Counted from the stretch's first letter, positions 17,567-26,243 are shown. The stretch: DNA of 64,000 nt from Mucilaginibacter sp. OK268 (GCF_900103125.1 NZ_FNJV01000001.1:682001-746000), one strand, 5' to 3'. Notes: generated by a model not told the origin, from the letters alone. Made by a program: numbers and translations.

Positions 17567-18274
17567 ATGAGCATTAAAGAAAGAATTGACAGTCTAAACT
17601 GGACGGATATCACCTCGTCGATGAATAGCAAAGGCTATGCGCTGGTGAAAAATGTATTGAAGGCTGATGAGTGTGATAGTCTCACGGTTCAATATGCAAA
17701 CGAGCAGCTATACCGTAAAACCATAGTAATGGAGCATCATCAGTACGGGCTGGGGGAGTATAAATATTTTAAATACCCCCTGCCCGCACTTATCCAGCAA
17801 TTGCGGGAGAGTGTTTACCCCAAGCTAGCCCCAATTGCCAATGGCTGGATGCAGTTTTTGAACAAAGAGCAACGCTTCCCGGATACATTGGAAGAGTTGC
17901 TGCAGCACTGTCATGAACATGAGCAGTTGAGGCCAACACCCCTGATATTACAATATATCCAGGGCGGCTACAATGCTATGCACCAGGATTTGTATGGCGA
18001 AGTATTTTTCCCGATGCAGCTGGTTTTTATACTGGATGAACCTGGTCGGGATTATGAAGGCGGCGAGTTTATACTGATGGAGCAAAAGCCAAGGGCACAA
18101 TCGCGCGCTATGGTGCTGAAACCCGCTAAAGGCGATATGCTGTTATTTACTACCAGCTATCGTCCGGCAAAAGGCAGCACGGGTTATCACCGGGTAAATA
18201 TGAAACATGGAGTGGGCGAAATCACCTCCGGTAAGCGTCGTAGCATGGGTATCATTTTTCATGACGCCAAATGA
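17567..18274 (+). CDS. 2-oxoglutarate/Fe(II)-dependent oxygenase, repair-associated
   Basis: A 235-residue 2OG-Fe(II) oxygenase. The facial triad is visible as H139-x-D141 (NAMHQDLYGE) and distal His near residue 208 (GSTGYHRVNMKHG); GKRRSMGIIFH near the C-terminus supplies the 2OG-binding Arg. It is not a canonical AlkB by sequence, but its position between an Ada-like regulator/methyltransferase and an Ada metal-binding fragment mirrors the ada-alkB arrangement, suggesting oxidative demethylation of alkylated bases (inference). The 3' end overlaps the next gene by four bases (ATGA). Confidence 0.82.
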   Translation: MSIKERIDSLNWTDITSSMNSKGYALVKNVLKADECDSLTVQYANEQLYRKTIVMEHHQYGLGEYKYFKYPLPALIQQLRESVYPKLAPIANGWMQFLNKEQRFPDTLEELLQHCHEHEQLRPTPLILQYIQGGYNAMHQDLYGEVFFPMQLVFILDEPGRDYEGGEFILMEQKPRAQSRAMVLKPAKGDMLLFTTSYRPAKGSTGYHRVNMKHGVGEITSGKRRSMGIIFHDAK

Positions 18275-18537
18275 TCAAACATATTGAACTGGGCGATATC
18301 GCTTTTACCCGCAGCAGAAAGTTAAAACAGCTACTCGATACTAAGCAGATCAGATTTGGTGGTAATGCCCGGCTTAAAATTTATGGTACGATAAATTGTC
18401 AATCAGGCAAACGAATGAAACCGGAGAACCGTGTTTTCTTTACTTCGGAAGCAGAAGCAGTTGGCCTGGGATACCGTCCTTGTGGGCATTGTATGGTGCA
18501 GGAGTACCGGAGGTGGAAGAATTCCCAACATAATTAA
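18271..18537 (+). CDS. Stand-alone Ada metal-binding-domain protein (three-Cys variant)
   Basis: An 88-residue protein resembling only the N-terminal zinc domain of Ada. In E. coli Ada four cysteines (38, 42, 69, 72) bind zinc and Cys38 takes the methyl group. Here the matching sequence is TINCQSGKRMKPENRVFF, then EAVGLGYRPCGHC: C43, C71 and C74 are present, but the residue four after C43 is Lys47 rather than Cys. The family resemblance is clear in the RVFF and GYRPCGHC parts. It is translationally coupled to the 2OG oxygenase (ATGA). Whether it can still bind zinc or accept methyl groups is unknown. Confidence 0.8.
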   Translation: MIKHIELGDIAFTRSRKLKQLLDTKQIRFGGNARLKIYGTINCQSGKRMKPENRVFFTSEAEAVGLGYRPCGHCMVQEYRRWKNSQHN

Positions 18538-18548
18538 AGCATGCCTTA

Positions 18549-18590
18549 TTGCGTTAATAAGATTGGCTAAGTACATTTAGCCAATCTTAT
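18549..18590 (+). promoter_or_regulatory. Promoter with 14-bp-arm palindrome (putative operator)
   Basis: Perfect inverted arms at 18557-18570 and 18577-18590 (ATAAGATTGGCTAA / TTAGCCAATCTTAT) flank a 6-base centre. A TTG at 18549-18551 and TACATTTA at 18572-18579 (near TAnnTTTG) are 20 bases apart, so the palindrome covers the -7 region of a likely promoter for the TPR gene at 18595. There is no T-run, so an operator fits better than a terminator. Confidence 0.55.
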
Positions 18591-18594
18591 CATC

Positions 18595-19161
18595 ATGCTA
18601 AAGAAAATACTCTTCATTATATGTATCCTTATTGCTGGCAGAACTACTTACGCGCAAACCGCCGACGAAGTGTATGACCGCTATGTTGATTTTAACGAGG
18701 CTTTTCTGAATGCCAATATGGAAAAAGCCATGACCCTTGGCGAACAAATACTACCCGATACAGCCAAACTGAAACCAAACACCCGTACCAGCTTCTATAA
18801 TTTTATGGCACAGGTTTATGAAGGCGATCATCAAAGTATGAATGCTATTTTGTACTACAATAGGGTAATCGCTGCTCAGCCCAATTATTATGTAGCTCAC
18901 CGGGCGTTGGGATATTTATACATCAAGGATATCTCTGGCAAGCCAACTAATGAGGTGGTTGTGGATGCAGCTTATATCGACAAAATAAAAAAGGCCTTGC
19001 CGCACCTGGAAAAGGCCCAGGCCTGCGACCCGGACGATCAAACGCTCAACCTCATCAAACTACTTTACCGAAACATAAAAGATCAGCGTAGCATTGATAC
19101 TCTACCCGCCCGGCTTGCCCAACTGAAAAAGAATTGCGAAGATATCCTGAGCAGCCAGTAG
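18595..19161 (+). CDS. Secreted TPR-like protein of unknown function
   Basis: A 188-residue protein with a clean signal peptide (MLKKILFIICILIAGRTTYA, cleavage before or after QT). The mature part is helical and looks like two or three tetratricopeptide units: ANMEKAMTLGEQIL, then NAILYYNRVIAAQPNYYVAH with ALGYLYIK, and LPHLEKAQACDPDDQTLN. Such TPR domains mediate protein contacts in the periplasm. No partner is encoded beside it. Its ATG lies 4 bases after the palindrome at 18557-18590. Confidence 0.7.
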   Translation: MLKKILFIICILIAGRTTYAQTADEVYDRYVDFNEAFLNANMEKAMTLGEQILPDTAKLKPNTRTSFYNFMAQVYEGDHQSMNAILYYNRVIAAQPNYYVAHRALGYLYIKDISGKPTNEVVVDAAYIDKIKKALPHLEKAQACDPDDQTLNLIKLLYRNIKDQRSIDTLPARLAQLKKNCEDILSSQ

Positions 19162-19177
19162 CCCCTAAAGGGGCTAG

Positions 19178-19280
19178 ATGTGCAAATATGCGGATGTGCA
19201 GATATGCAAATGATCCGCGCTCTAAGCAGATATTAAAATCATCTGCACATCTGTAATTTGCATATCTGCACATCCACAAG
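19178..19280. repeat. Inverted word repeat (ATCTGCACATC)
   Basis: TGCAAATATGCGGATGTGCAGATATGCAAA at the left (19180s-19210) is inverted relative to CATCTGCACATCTGTAATTTGCATATCTGCACATCC at 19239-19276. The right part is repeated almost exactly downstream of the paralogous esterase (20238-20277). Confidence 0.65.
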
Positions 19281-20168
19281 CTATTTCTGTCTGAAACTAT
19301 CGCCTATAAATTCCAGGGCATCGGTAATGCCGGTACGCCAGTAGGTCCAGTTGTGGCCACCATCACGGATCCTGAATTCATGCGGAACTTTCTTCTCCAT
19401 CAGGGCAATGTGCAGCAGGGAGTTGCCTTTGCTCAAGGGGTCATCATCACCGCAATCTATCCAGTAACGCACGCTTTTCAGTTCGTCAGTGTTTTTGCCT
19501 TGCACCAGGCCCAATATCGAATAGTTTTGCCAGGTAGCGTTTAATCGCTCCTTGCCCTTCAGGTCTGGACCGATCACTTTACTGTATACTTCGGCCCAGC
19601 GGGTATCAGGAATGGCCATTAAATCCTCATCACTACGTACAGCCGCGCTCAGGGCTGCCGCCGCCGAAAACATTTCGGAGTGTTTGATACTATACACCAA
19701 TGTACCAAAACCACCCATGGATAACCCGGCTACAGCCCTGTATTTTTTTTCGGTTTTGATATGGTATTCCCTTTCAATATCCGGGATAAATTCTTTGAAA
19801 AAGAAATCCTCGTAATTCTGTTTCCCGTCGTAAGAGTTGATGTAGAAGGTGCCCTGCGCATCGGGCATCACGATGATCATGGGTGGGATTTTACCTTCGG
19901 CGATAGCTTTATCGGCATAGCGGTTCACCTCGCCAAACTGCAGCCAGCCGGTTTGGTCGTCGCCATAACCATGCAGCAGATACACCACCGGGTATGTCCG
20001 GTTTGATGTTTCATAATCGGGAGGCAGGTAAATAGCATATTTTACATTATGCTTTAAAATGTCGCTTTTTATGTTTTGTTCGTCTATCACTTTACCAATA
20101 TGCTGGGCAAATGCGGTGCCAGTGCTTAAAAATAATAAAAGCAAGGAGAGCTTAAGGTATATTTTCAT
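19281..20168 (-). CDS. Secreted esterase (alpha/beta hydrolase, esterase D family), paralogue A
   Basis: A 295-residue secreted alpha/beta hydrolase of the putative-esterase (esterase D / feruloyl-esterase-like) family. Signal peptide MKIYLKLSLLLLFLSTGTAFA. The nucleophile elbow GLSMGGFGT is near residue 149; the acid is probably in DCGDDDPL near residue 238; the His is in RDGGHNWTYWR near residue 272. It should hydrolyse ester bonds in the periplasm or outside; the substrate is unknown. It is a tandem duplicate of the next gene (20278-21168), with very similar sequence including the tail FIGDSFRQK. Confidence 0.88.
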   Translation of the reverse strand: MKIYLKLSLLLLFLSTGTAFAQHIGKVIDEQNIKSDILKHNVKYAIYLPPDYETSNRTYPVVYLLHGYGDDQTGWLQFGEVNRYADKAIAEGKIPPMIIVMPDAQGTFYINSYDGKQNYEDFFFKEFIPDIEREYHIKTEKKYRAVAGLSMGGFGTLVYSIKHSEMFSAAAALSAAVRSDEDLMAIPDTRWAEVYSKVIGPDLKGKERLNATWQNYSILGLVQGKNTDELKSVRYWIDCGDDDPLSKGNSLLHIALMEKKVPHEFRIRDGGHNWTYWRTGITDALEFIGDSFRQK

Positions 20169-20277
20169 AAATTTTGGTATCGATTTAGTATCAAGTAGCT
20201 AGTATCAGGTATCAGGACATAAGATACACAGGCTATTATCTGCACATCTGTAATTTGCACATCCGCATATCTACAAG

Positions 20278-21168
20278 CTATTTCTGCCTGAAACTATCGC
20301 CGATGAATTGCAGAGCATCTGTTATGCCGGTACGCCAGTAGGTCCAGGTATGGGCGCCATCGCGCACCCTAAACTCATGCGGCACTTTTTTCTCCATCAG
20401 CGCGATATGCAGCAGGCAATTACCTTTGGTTAAAAAGTCGTCATCGCCACAATCAATCCAATAGCGTACGCTGCTTAATTGTTCGGTGGTTTTATCCTGT
20501 ACCATACTTAAAACGGAATTTGTCTGCCAGGCCTTGTTCAGCCGGTCTTTACCTTTGAGCCCACGACCATACAGTTGTGCAAATACATGGTCCCAGTTCT
20601 CGTCGGGCATACCAATCATTTGATCGTCGGGGAATACCGCCGCGCTCAACGCTGCGCCTGCTGCAAAAAGCTGTGGGTATTTAATAGTATAAATAAGCGT
20701 GCCATACCCACCCATGGATAACCCGGCTACACCGCGGTATTCTTTATTGGCTTTAATGTGGTAAATTTTTTCAATCTGGGGCATAAACTCTTTGATAAAA
20801 AAGTCCTCATATTTCTCTTTACCATCATAGGAGTTAATGTACCAGCTGGAGTCGGCATTGGGCATCACAATAACCATTGGTGGAATTGTACCATTGGCAA
20901 TAGCTTTATCGGCATAACGGTTTATTTCGCCAAACTGAAGCCAGCCGGTATTATCATCAGTATAACCATGCAGCAAATAAACAACAGGATAACTGCGATT
21001 GGCTGTTTCATAATCTGCAGGCAGGTAAATGGTATATTTTACGTTACGCTTTAAAATGCTGCTTTTAACGCTTTGCTCCTCAATTACTTTGCCCTGCGGT
21101 TGCGCAAATGAGGCGTTGGCCCATAATAATATGCAGCAAAGCAGCAGGCATTTCTGAACGGTATTCAT
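20278..21168 (-). CDS. Secreted esterase (alpha/beta hydrolase, esterase D family), paralogue B
   Basis: A 296-residue tandem paralogue of the esterase at 19281-20168. Starting at 21168 gives the signal peptide MNTVQKCLLLCCILLWANA; an upstream in-frame start is not needed. GLSMGGYGT holds the nucleophile, DCGDDDFL the acid, and RDGAHTWTYWR the His. The N-terminal region VIEEQSVKSSILKRNVKYT parallels paralogue A. It has the same orientation and probably forms a unit with paralogue A and the MBL-fold gene upstream, though no terminator or promoter was resolved between them. Confidence 0.88.
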   Translation of the reverse strand: MNTVQKCLLLCCILLWANASFAQPQGKVIEEQSVKSSILKRNVKYTIYLPADYETANRSYPVVYLLHGYTDDNTGWLQFGEINRYADKAIANGTIPPMVIVMPNADSSWYINSYDGKEKYEDFFIKEFMPQIEKIYHIKANKEYRGVAGLSMGGYGTLIYTIKYPQLFAAGAALSAAVFPDDQMIGMPDENWDHVFAQLYGRGLKGKDRLNKAWQTNSVLSMVQDKTTEQLSSVRYWIDCGDDDFLTKGNCLLHIALMEKKVPHEFRVRDGAHTWTYWRTGITDALQFIGDSFRQK

Positions 21169-21232
21169 AGATAGGCGGTTTAGTTTTGGTTGATGGAAAT
21201 TTAGGTAATTTTTGGCGTTAGCCAAATACTAT

Positions 21233-22192
21233 CTAAAAATTAAGCGCTTTGCCCTGTACAGGGTATATCAGGTTCAGCTGTAACTGATTGGCGGCTTTAA
21301 GCTGGGCTTTGATCCGGGTGATGCTGTTTGCCGGTGGTTTAAGATGCGTAACAACAATGTTTAATCCCTTTAATTCAGCCGGGCTTGTTAGTGTGGCCAG
21401 CTTATCCATTTCGGTCATGAACCAATGTGGTGTTAAATGGCCAAAAAGTGTTTTATCCGGTTGCTCATTCGGGAAGGATACCTCGATAAGGATAGCTTTT
21501 AATTTTTTGTTTTTGATGAGCGGGGCAATAGCCTCCCACAGGTTTTGCAGGTTCGTGCTCTTCTCAACAGTATCTGATCCTGTATCGCCCAGATATAAAA
21601 CGTAATCATTATTACTTTGTACCAGAAAGGCGGTGCTGGTAAGGTTGGAATGACTCAGCGGGAATGCCTGCACTTTAAGCTGGGTGTTTTCGATATCGGT
21701 TTCGATACCCGGGTTAAGTACCTGGTATCGATATTTTTTTAAAGCGGGTGTTTCGCCCTGATCAGCAAAGTTGGCCCAGCTTGCCCAGGTAAAATAATGG
21801 GTTTTGATAGTTTCAATAGTGCTCTGAAGACCATAAATGTTTTTACTGCTGTCTTCAGGCGAATTAATGATGAGCCCGGCTATATGATCAAGATGCGCAT
21901 GCGATATAAAATATCCTTTGATATACTGTCTTAATACCCTGTTGCCAGGTACCTGGAACGCTTTGTTGACTATTGCCTTTTGGATGCCATCATGCAAGGT
22001 ACCTGCATCCAGGCAGATATACTGATTGGTACCGGAAGCAGCCAGCATATAGGCCGATAAGTTACTTTCATCAATACCACCCAATACTCCCAAAGGTACC
22101 AACCGAAAGGTAGGTTTGTTTTTGGATTGTGCCAGTGTAATAAAAGGCAGTAAAATATAAGTGATGATCAATAAAGCTTGCTTAAAGCGCAT
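21233..22192 (-). CDS. Secreted MBL-fold phosphodiesterase (class II cAMP phosphodiesterase-like)
   Basis: A 319-residue metallo-beta-lactamase-fold hydrolase with signal peptide MRFKQALLIITYILLPFITLAQ. The metal motif SHAHLDHIAG (HxHxDH) lies near residue 97; further metal ligands are expected in AFPLSHSN and the LYLGDTGSD segments, and GHLTPHW near the end. The overall order of motifs fits the class II cyclic-nucleotide phosphodiesterase (CpdP/PDE1) family rather than a beta-lactamase. Being exported, it would act on extracellular or periplasmic nucleotides. The start at 22192 is chosen for the signal peptide. Confidence 0.78.
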   Translation of the reverse strand: MRFKQALLIITYILLPFITLAQSKNKPTFRLVPLGVLGGIDESNLSAYMLAASGTNQYICLDAGTLHDGIQKAIVNKAFQVPGNRVLRQYIKGYFISHAHLDHIAGLIINSPEDSSKNIYGLQSTIETIKTHYFTWASWANFADQGETPALKKYRYQVLNPGIETDIENTQLKVQAFPLSHSNLTSTAFLVQSNNDYVLYLGDTGSDTVEKSTNLQNLWEAIAPLIKNKKLKAILIEVSFPNEQPDKTLFGHLTPHWFMTEMDKLATLTSPAELKGLNIVVTHLKPPANSITRIKAQLKAANQLQLNLIYPVQGKALNF

Positions 22193-22540
22193 GTTTAGTA
22201 AGTTTTTCAATTGCAAACCTTGCAACTGCGAAGCCACTAAATTAATGATCCCACGGCATTAAGCGGAGTGATAATTAAAAAAGATAACGTACTTTAAGGC
22301 AGCGCGTACAAAAGAACTTTTTTAAGGGAAGCCAAAAGAGGAAGGTTTTGATGAATGGATTCCTTTTACGACGTAGATCAAGTACTTCATTACATTTTTT
22401 GCACCTGTAAACAGGACGCTGGGGGGCATTAATAATTTGCATTAGTTGGGGGGATTAATACAATAACAAACCTAAAATAAAAGGCCGGGATTCTAAAGTG
22501 ACTATCCGTAAAAGGGTGTTATTTTTCTGTTAAATTGACA
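22193..22540. other. Intergenic stretch, nothing recognised
   Basis: About 350 bases between two minus-strand genes. The first part precedes the MBL-fold gene and should hold its promoter, but I could not find a clear TTG-N20-TAnnTTTG pair. The remainder has no coding frame, no repeat seen elsewhere in the window and no strong hairpin. Confidence 0.4.
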
Positions 22541-23635
22541 CTACTCTGTTTTCATTTTGGCAGCGGCGGATTTTTTGTATTCGTAATCGCCACCTAACAG
22601 GTAACCCCATGGTTTTAAGCTCTCTATGCGGTCAAATATGATCTTGAAAATAGCAATAACAGGTATGGATAAAAACATGCCCGACAGGCCCCAGATCATT
22701 TCGCCTAAAATGATCCCAATAAATGATATCAGCGCGTTAAGCCTTACTTTTGAGCCCACAATGGTAGGCAGCAGGAAGTTGGCATCAACCGCGTGAATAC
22801 TTACCACGCCAACCATCACAAATATGGTATCCTTGATACTGCCGGTAGCGAAAGTAATAACCGCGCTTAACAGCAAGGCCGTAAAAATGCCTATATACGG
22901 GATAATGTTAAACAGGCCTACAATGATACCCAGCAGCGCGGCATATTTGATACCGATGATCAAAAATACACTAATAGCCACAGCTGCTACGATCACCATT
23001 TCTAAAAGCAGGCCCAGAATGTACTGTCTTAATATAGATTGAATGTTCTCGACGATATCCATCACTACATGTTCGTTTTCATCCCGGAAAACCCAGATAA
23101 TGAAACGTAATAGCAATCGTCTGTAAAGCAATATAAAAAAGGTAAATATCAGGATAAATACATAAAAGAGCATGAGTGATGAAATAGCCCCGAAAGTTGT
23201 ACCCAAGACATCGCTACCCGAAGCCATGATCCTATCCGCGGTGCTGTGCACATAGTTCATTTGTTTTTCGGCATTAATATGAAAAGCTGATTGTACCCAG
23301 TCCTGCAGGTCATGCAATGATTGGGCTACCTGGTTTTTAAGCATAGGCCAATCGCTGGCCACTTTTGATATCTGTGAGCCTACCAGGTATAATATGCCGT
23401 AAACAAAACCGATAAGCAGTAATATGGATATTAAGGATGACGCGCTACGTGGCAACCTGCATTTTTTTTCAAGAAAATTGGATATGGGTAACAGTAGTAT
23501 CGCGAAAATGAACCCGAATATCATAGGGTCAAGCAGGTCCTTACCTATAATGATCAGGTATCCGAGTGCCAAAAAACCGATTAATGTTAATGCAAGTCGT
23601 TCGTAAAATGGTGCAATCAGCTTTTTGGTGGACAT
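22541..23635 (-). CDS. AI-2E family transporter
   Basis: A 364-residue protein of the AI-2 exporter (TqsA/PerM, UPF0118) superfamily with about eight membrane segments. The N-terminal KDLLDPMIFGFIFAILLLPI and the C-terminal AVDANFLLPTIVGSKVRLN, then GEMIWGLSGMFLSIPVIAI, are the conserved family stretches. The central soluble segment around LHDLQDWVQSAFHINAEKQM is predicted helical. Members include the AI-2 exporter and Na+/H+ antiporters, so substrate is uncertain. No operon partner. Confidence 0.87.
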   Translation of the reverse strand: MSTKKLIAPFYERLALTLIGFLALGYLIIIGKDLLDPMIFGFIFAILLLPISNFLEKKCRLPRSASSLISILLLIGFVYGILYLVGSQISKVASDWPMLKNQVAQSLHDLQDWVQSAFHINAEKQMNYVHSTADRIMASGSDVLGTTFGAISSLMLFYVFILIFTFFILLYRRLLLRFIIWVFRDENEHVVMDIVENIQSILRQYILGLLLEMVIVAAVAISVFLIIGIKYAALLGIIVGLFNIIPYIGIFTALLLSAVITFATGSIKDTIFVMVGVVSIHAVDANFLLPTIVGSKVRLNALISFIGIILGEMIWGLSGMFLSIPVIAIFKIIFDRIESLKPWGYLLGGDYEYKKSAAAKMKTE

Positions 23636-23842
23636 ATTGGTAATTTTCAGTTGGTAACGTATATGACGAGCGGATGTTTGAAGTTAAGCAATAATTACAG
23701 ATAATAATTTACCATTTTGATTTTTTGTGAATTCGAAATTTATTGGGTTGTTGATCCTGGCTTGCCCGCAATAGCTGCTCAGCAGGATAATTTTTGGCAA
23801 ATATTTTGCACGAGTTAAATTATCTACTTAAAAACTAAAATT

Positions 23843-24019
23843 ATGGCAAAGTATTCAGAAAAAGCAGGTGAAAAAGTTGAAAAAACGATGCACGAAATGA
23901 AAGAAGGTAAGCTTAAAAGCGGTAGCGGTAAAAAGGTAACCAGCAAAAAGCAGGCTATTGCTATCGGCCTGTCGGAGGCACGTAAAGAAGGCGCTAAAGT
24001 GCCCAAAAAGAAAAGCTAA
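23843..24019 (+). CDS. DUF6496 small basic protein
   Basis: A 58-residue lysine-rich protein found by reading the frame directly. MAKYSEKAGEKVEKTMHEMK is followed by EGKLKSGSGKKVTSKKQAIA and IGLSEARKEGAKVPKKKS. The GKKV-S-KQAIAIGLSEAR core is the conserved signature of DUF6496 proteins, very common in Bacteroidota and often induced under stress; function unknown. It is strongly basic, so nucleic acid binding is plausible (inference). It is isolated between AI-2E and Gfo/Idh/MocA genes, with its own A/T-rich leader. Confidence 0.85.
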   Translation: MAKYSEKAGEKVEKTMHEMKEGKLKSGSGKKVTSKKQAIAIGLSEARKEGAKVPKKKS

Positions 24020-24059
24020 CTTTTTTAGGTTAAAAGCGTTTTTGTAGGCAATAACGCTT

Positions 24060-25037
24060 TTACACCCCGACTGTAAAAGCGTCCAGTATATCCATCAATA
24101 CAATGGCCTCTTCAATGCTGCAAGGGTTAGGGCCTTCGTTTTTAAAATAGGTTACTATCTTTTCGATCATAGGTTGTTGGATATGTTGGGGATGCGTAAA
24201 GGTGATGGTTTCATCCTCGGTATCGGTTTTCCAGCTGATGTAATTGCCAAAAAACGGGAAAGTAATCTTGCCCTTGGTGCCGATGATCTCGCAGGTATCG
24301 GTGGTGAGGCTTTCGGCTACATTGAAGCACCAGGACCCATTTACTACTACTTTGTTTTTAAATAAGATCTGCCCGCACACATGGTCGTCGGCAGGTGAGG
24401 CACCTGATTGATTGAGCGAGAATCCGTGGTACTTTTCGGGCACGCCAAAATAATACAGCATGAGATCGAGCTGGTGCGGGGCAAGGTCATGAAAATAACC
24501 GCCGCCGGATAACTCGGGGTTAACCCTCCAGTTGTCCTTGGTTTTAGCGATCAGCTCTGGTTTGCGGCTTTGCCACATCCTGATCTGCACGGTGCGGATA
24601 TCTCCTATCTTTTTAGTGTCGATCAAATCCTTAACTGCCAAAAACATGGGTACGGCGCGACGGTAATGGGCAACGGTAAGCTTGCTATTGCCCAGTTTTA
24701 CAGCTTCGGCCATGGCGCGAGCCTCGGCAGCGTTGCGGGTAACCGGTTTTTCGACATAAACGTTCAACCCCTTTTTTAGGGCACTGAGGGCATACTCCAG
24801 GTGCGAAGACGGGGGAGTGGCGATGTAAATGGCATTTACCCCGGCCTCGTCCATGAGCTTTTCGGCATCGCTGTACCATTGGTCTACCAGGTGACGTTGC
24901 GCATAGTCGGCGGCTTTGGCCGCATCACGCCGCATCACGGCTAACAGGTTACTATCGGCTATTTTTTTAAATGCCGGGCCGCTTTTTAATTCGGTTACGT
25001 CGCCGCAACCAATGATACCCCAGTTGATATTGCTCAT
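24060..25037 (-). CDS. Gfo/Idh/MocA-family oxidoreductase
   Basis: A 325-residue NAD(P)-dependent dehydrogenase of the Gfo/Idh/MocA family. The Rossmann motif is INWGIIGCGDVTELKSGPAF at residues 4-23. AIYIATPPSSHLEYA near residue 70 and YVEKPVTRN near residue 93 (the EKP motif contacting the nicotinamide) are intact. The catalytic region includes HDLAPHQLDLMLYYFG near residue 180, where a His is expected to act. Substrate is probably a sugar or inositol derivative. It is in line with an aldo-keto reductase gene but a ~130-base repeat-bearing gap separates them. Confidence 0.88.
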   Translation of the reverse strand: MSNINWGIIGCGDVTELKSGPAFKKIADSNLLAVMRRDAAKAADYAQRHLVDQWYSDAEKLMDEAGVNAIYIATPPSSHLEYALSALKKGLNVYVEKPVTRNAAEARAMAEAVKLGNSKLTVAHYRRAVPMFLAVKDLIDTKKIGDIRTVQIRMWQSRKPELIAKTKDNWRVNPELSGGGYFHDLAPHQLDLMLYYFGVPEKYHGFSLNQSGASPADDHVCGQILFKNKVVVNGSWCFNVAESLTTDTCEIIGTKGKITFPFFGNYISWKTDTEDETITFTHPQHIQQPMIEKIVTYFKNEGPNPCSIEEAIVLMDILDAFTVGV

Positions 25038-25052
25038 ATAAGCCCTCTCTAA

Positions 25053-25172
25053 ATATCCCCCTGAAGGGGGAGACTTTTTAATATCTTAAATTTAATTTAT
25101 AACTGATTAACTCATCGATTTACTGTCTTGATATACGAACGCAAGTCAGTTCCCCCTTCAGGGGGTTAGGGG
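25053..25172. repeat. Inverted word repeat (CCCCCTTCAGGGGG)
   Basis: CCCCCTGAAGGGGG near 25059-25072 and CCCCCTTCAGGGGG near 25152-25165 are inverted copies flanking ~80 bases. The right copy runs into the end of the aldo-keto reductase gene. The same word occurs at 11781-11803. Confidence 0.65.
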
Positions 25173-26158
25173 GCTAATATTTTTTCTATCTGGCTAAGTT
25201 CGTCGGCAGAGAATGTGATATTATCCAACGCTTTTAGCGAGTCGGCCAGTTGCTCGGCACGGCTTGCTCCAATCAGCACCGAAGTTACACGGTTATCTTT
25301 CAACAACCAGGCCAGTGCCATTTGTGCCAGTGTTTGACCGCGTTTCAGGGCCAGGTCATTCAGTTGTTTTATCTGTGCTATCCTTTCGGGGGTTACCTGG
25401 TCCTTTTGCAGGAAACCGGTTGATTTTGCCGCCCTTGAATCTTCAGGAATGCCATGCAGGTATTTATTGGTCAGCAAGCCCTGCGCCAGTGGCGAAAAAG
25501 GGATACAACCCACACCAGTGTTACCAAGAACGTCCAATAAACCTTCTTCCGGATCGCGCACGAACATGGAGTATTTAGGTTGGTGGATCAGGCACGGGGT
25601 ACCCAGATCTTTCAATATCGCAATAGCTTTCGCGGCTTCTTCAGCCGGATAGTTGGAAATACCGGCATATAAGGCTTTGCCCTGGCGAACGATGAGATCA
25701 AGCGCGGCCATAGTTTCTTCCAGTGGTGTTTCCGGATCCGGACGGTGATGATAAAATATATCCACATAATTCAAACCCATGCGTTTCAGGCTTTGGTCTA
25801 AACTGGCTACCAGGTATTTTTTGGAACCCCAGTCGCCGTAAGGGCCGTCCCACATGGTATAACCGGCTTTGCTGGAGATGATCATCTCATCGCGATAGCC
25901 ACGGAAATCCTCTTTTAAAATACGGCCAAAATTTTCTTCGGCAGAACCCGGAGGCGGGCCGTAGTTGTTGGCCAGATCAAAATGGGTAATACCACTGTCA
26001 AAAGCCAGGTGCAAAATTTTGCGGTAATTTTCGGTTACATCCACATGTCCGAAATTGTGCCACAAACCCAGCGAAATAGCCGGAAGTTTGATGCCGCTAT
26101 TGCCGCAGCGGCGATATTGCATTTTTTTGTATCTGTCTGCTGATGGTAGATATGTCAT
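25166..26158 (-). CDS. mgrA: Aldo-keto reductase, L-glyceraldehyde 3-phosphate reductase type (YghZ)
   Basis: A 330-residue aldo/keto reductase matching the YghZ/MgrA subgroup. The N-terminus MQYRRCGNSGIKLPAISLGL is typical, and the catalytic Tyr lies in LANNYGPPPGSAEENFGRIL near residue 66. DYVDIFYHHRPDPETPLEET near residue 136 contains the active-site His pair. GISNYPAEEA and the C-terminal TSVLIGASRAEQLADSL form the NADPH pocket. It reduces L-glyceraldehyde 3-phosphate and related aldehydes, probably for detoxification. The N-terminal 12 residues precede the usual start, and a Met at residue 13 is an alternative. Confidence 0.88.
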   Translation of the reverse strand: MTYLPSADRYKKMQYRRCGNSGIKLPAISLGLWHNFGHVDVTENYRKILHLAFDSGITHFDLANNYGPPPGSAEENFGRILKEDFRGYRDEMIISSKAGYTMWDGPYGDWGSKKYLVASLDQSLKRMGLNYVDIFYHHRPDPETPLEETMAALDLIVRQGKALYAGISNYPAEEAAKAIAILKDLGTPCLIHQPKYSMFVRDPEEGLLDVLGNTGVGCIPFSPLAQGLLTNKYLHGIPEDSRAAKSTGFLQKDQVTPERIAQIKQLNDLALKRGQTLAQMALAWLLKDNRVTSVLIGASRAEQLADSLKALDNITFSADELSQIEKILAP

Positions 26159-26243
26159 AGAATAAATATGAGCATTATGATGATTTTAAGAAAGGCAAAA
26201 ATAGAATTTTATACAGACAACGAAAGTAAATTATTTGTTAAGT

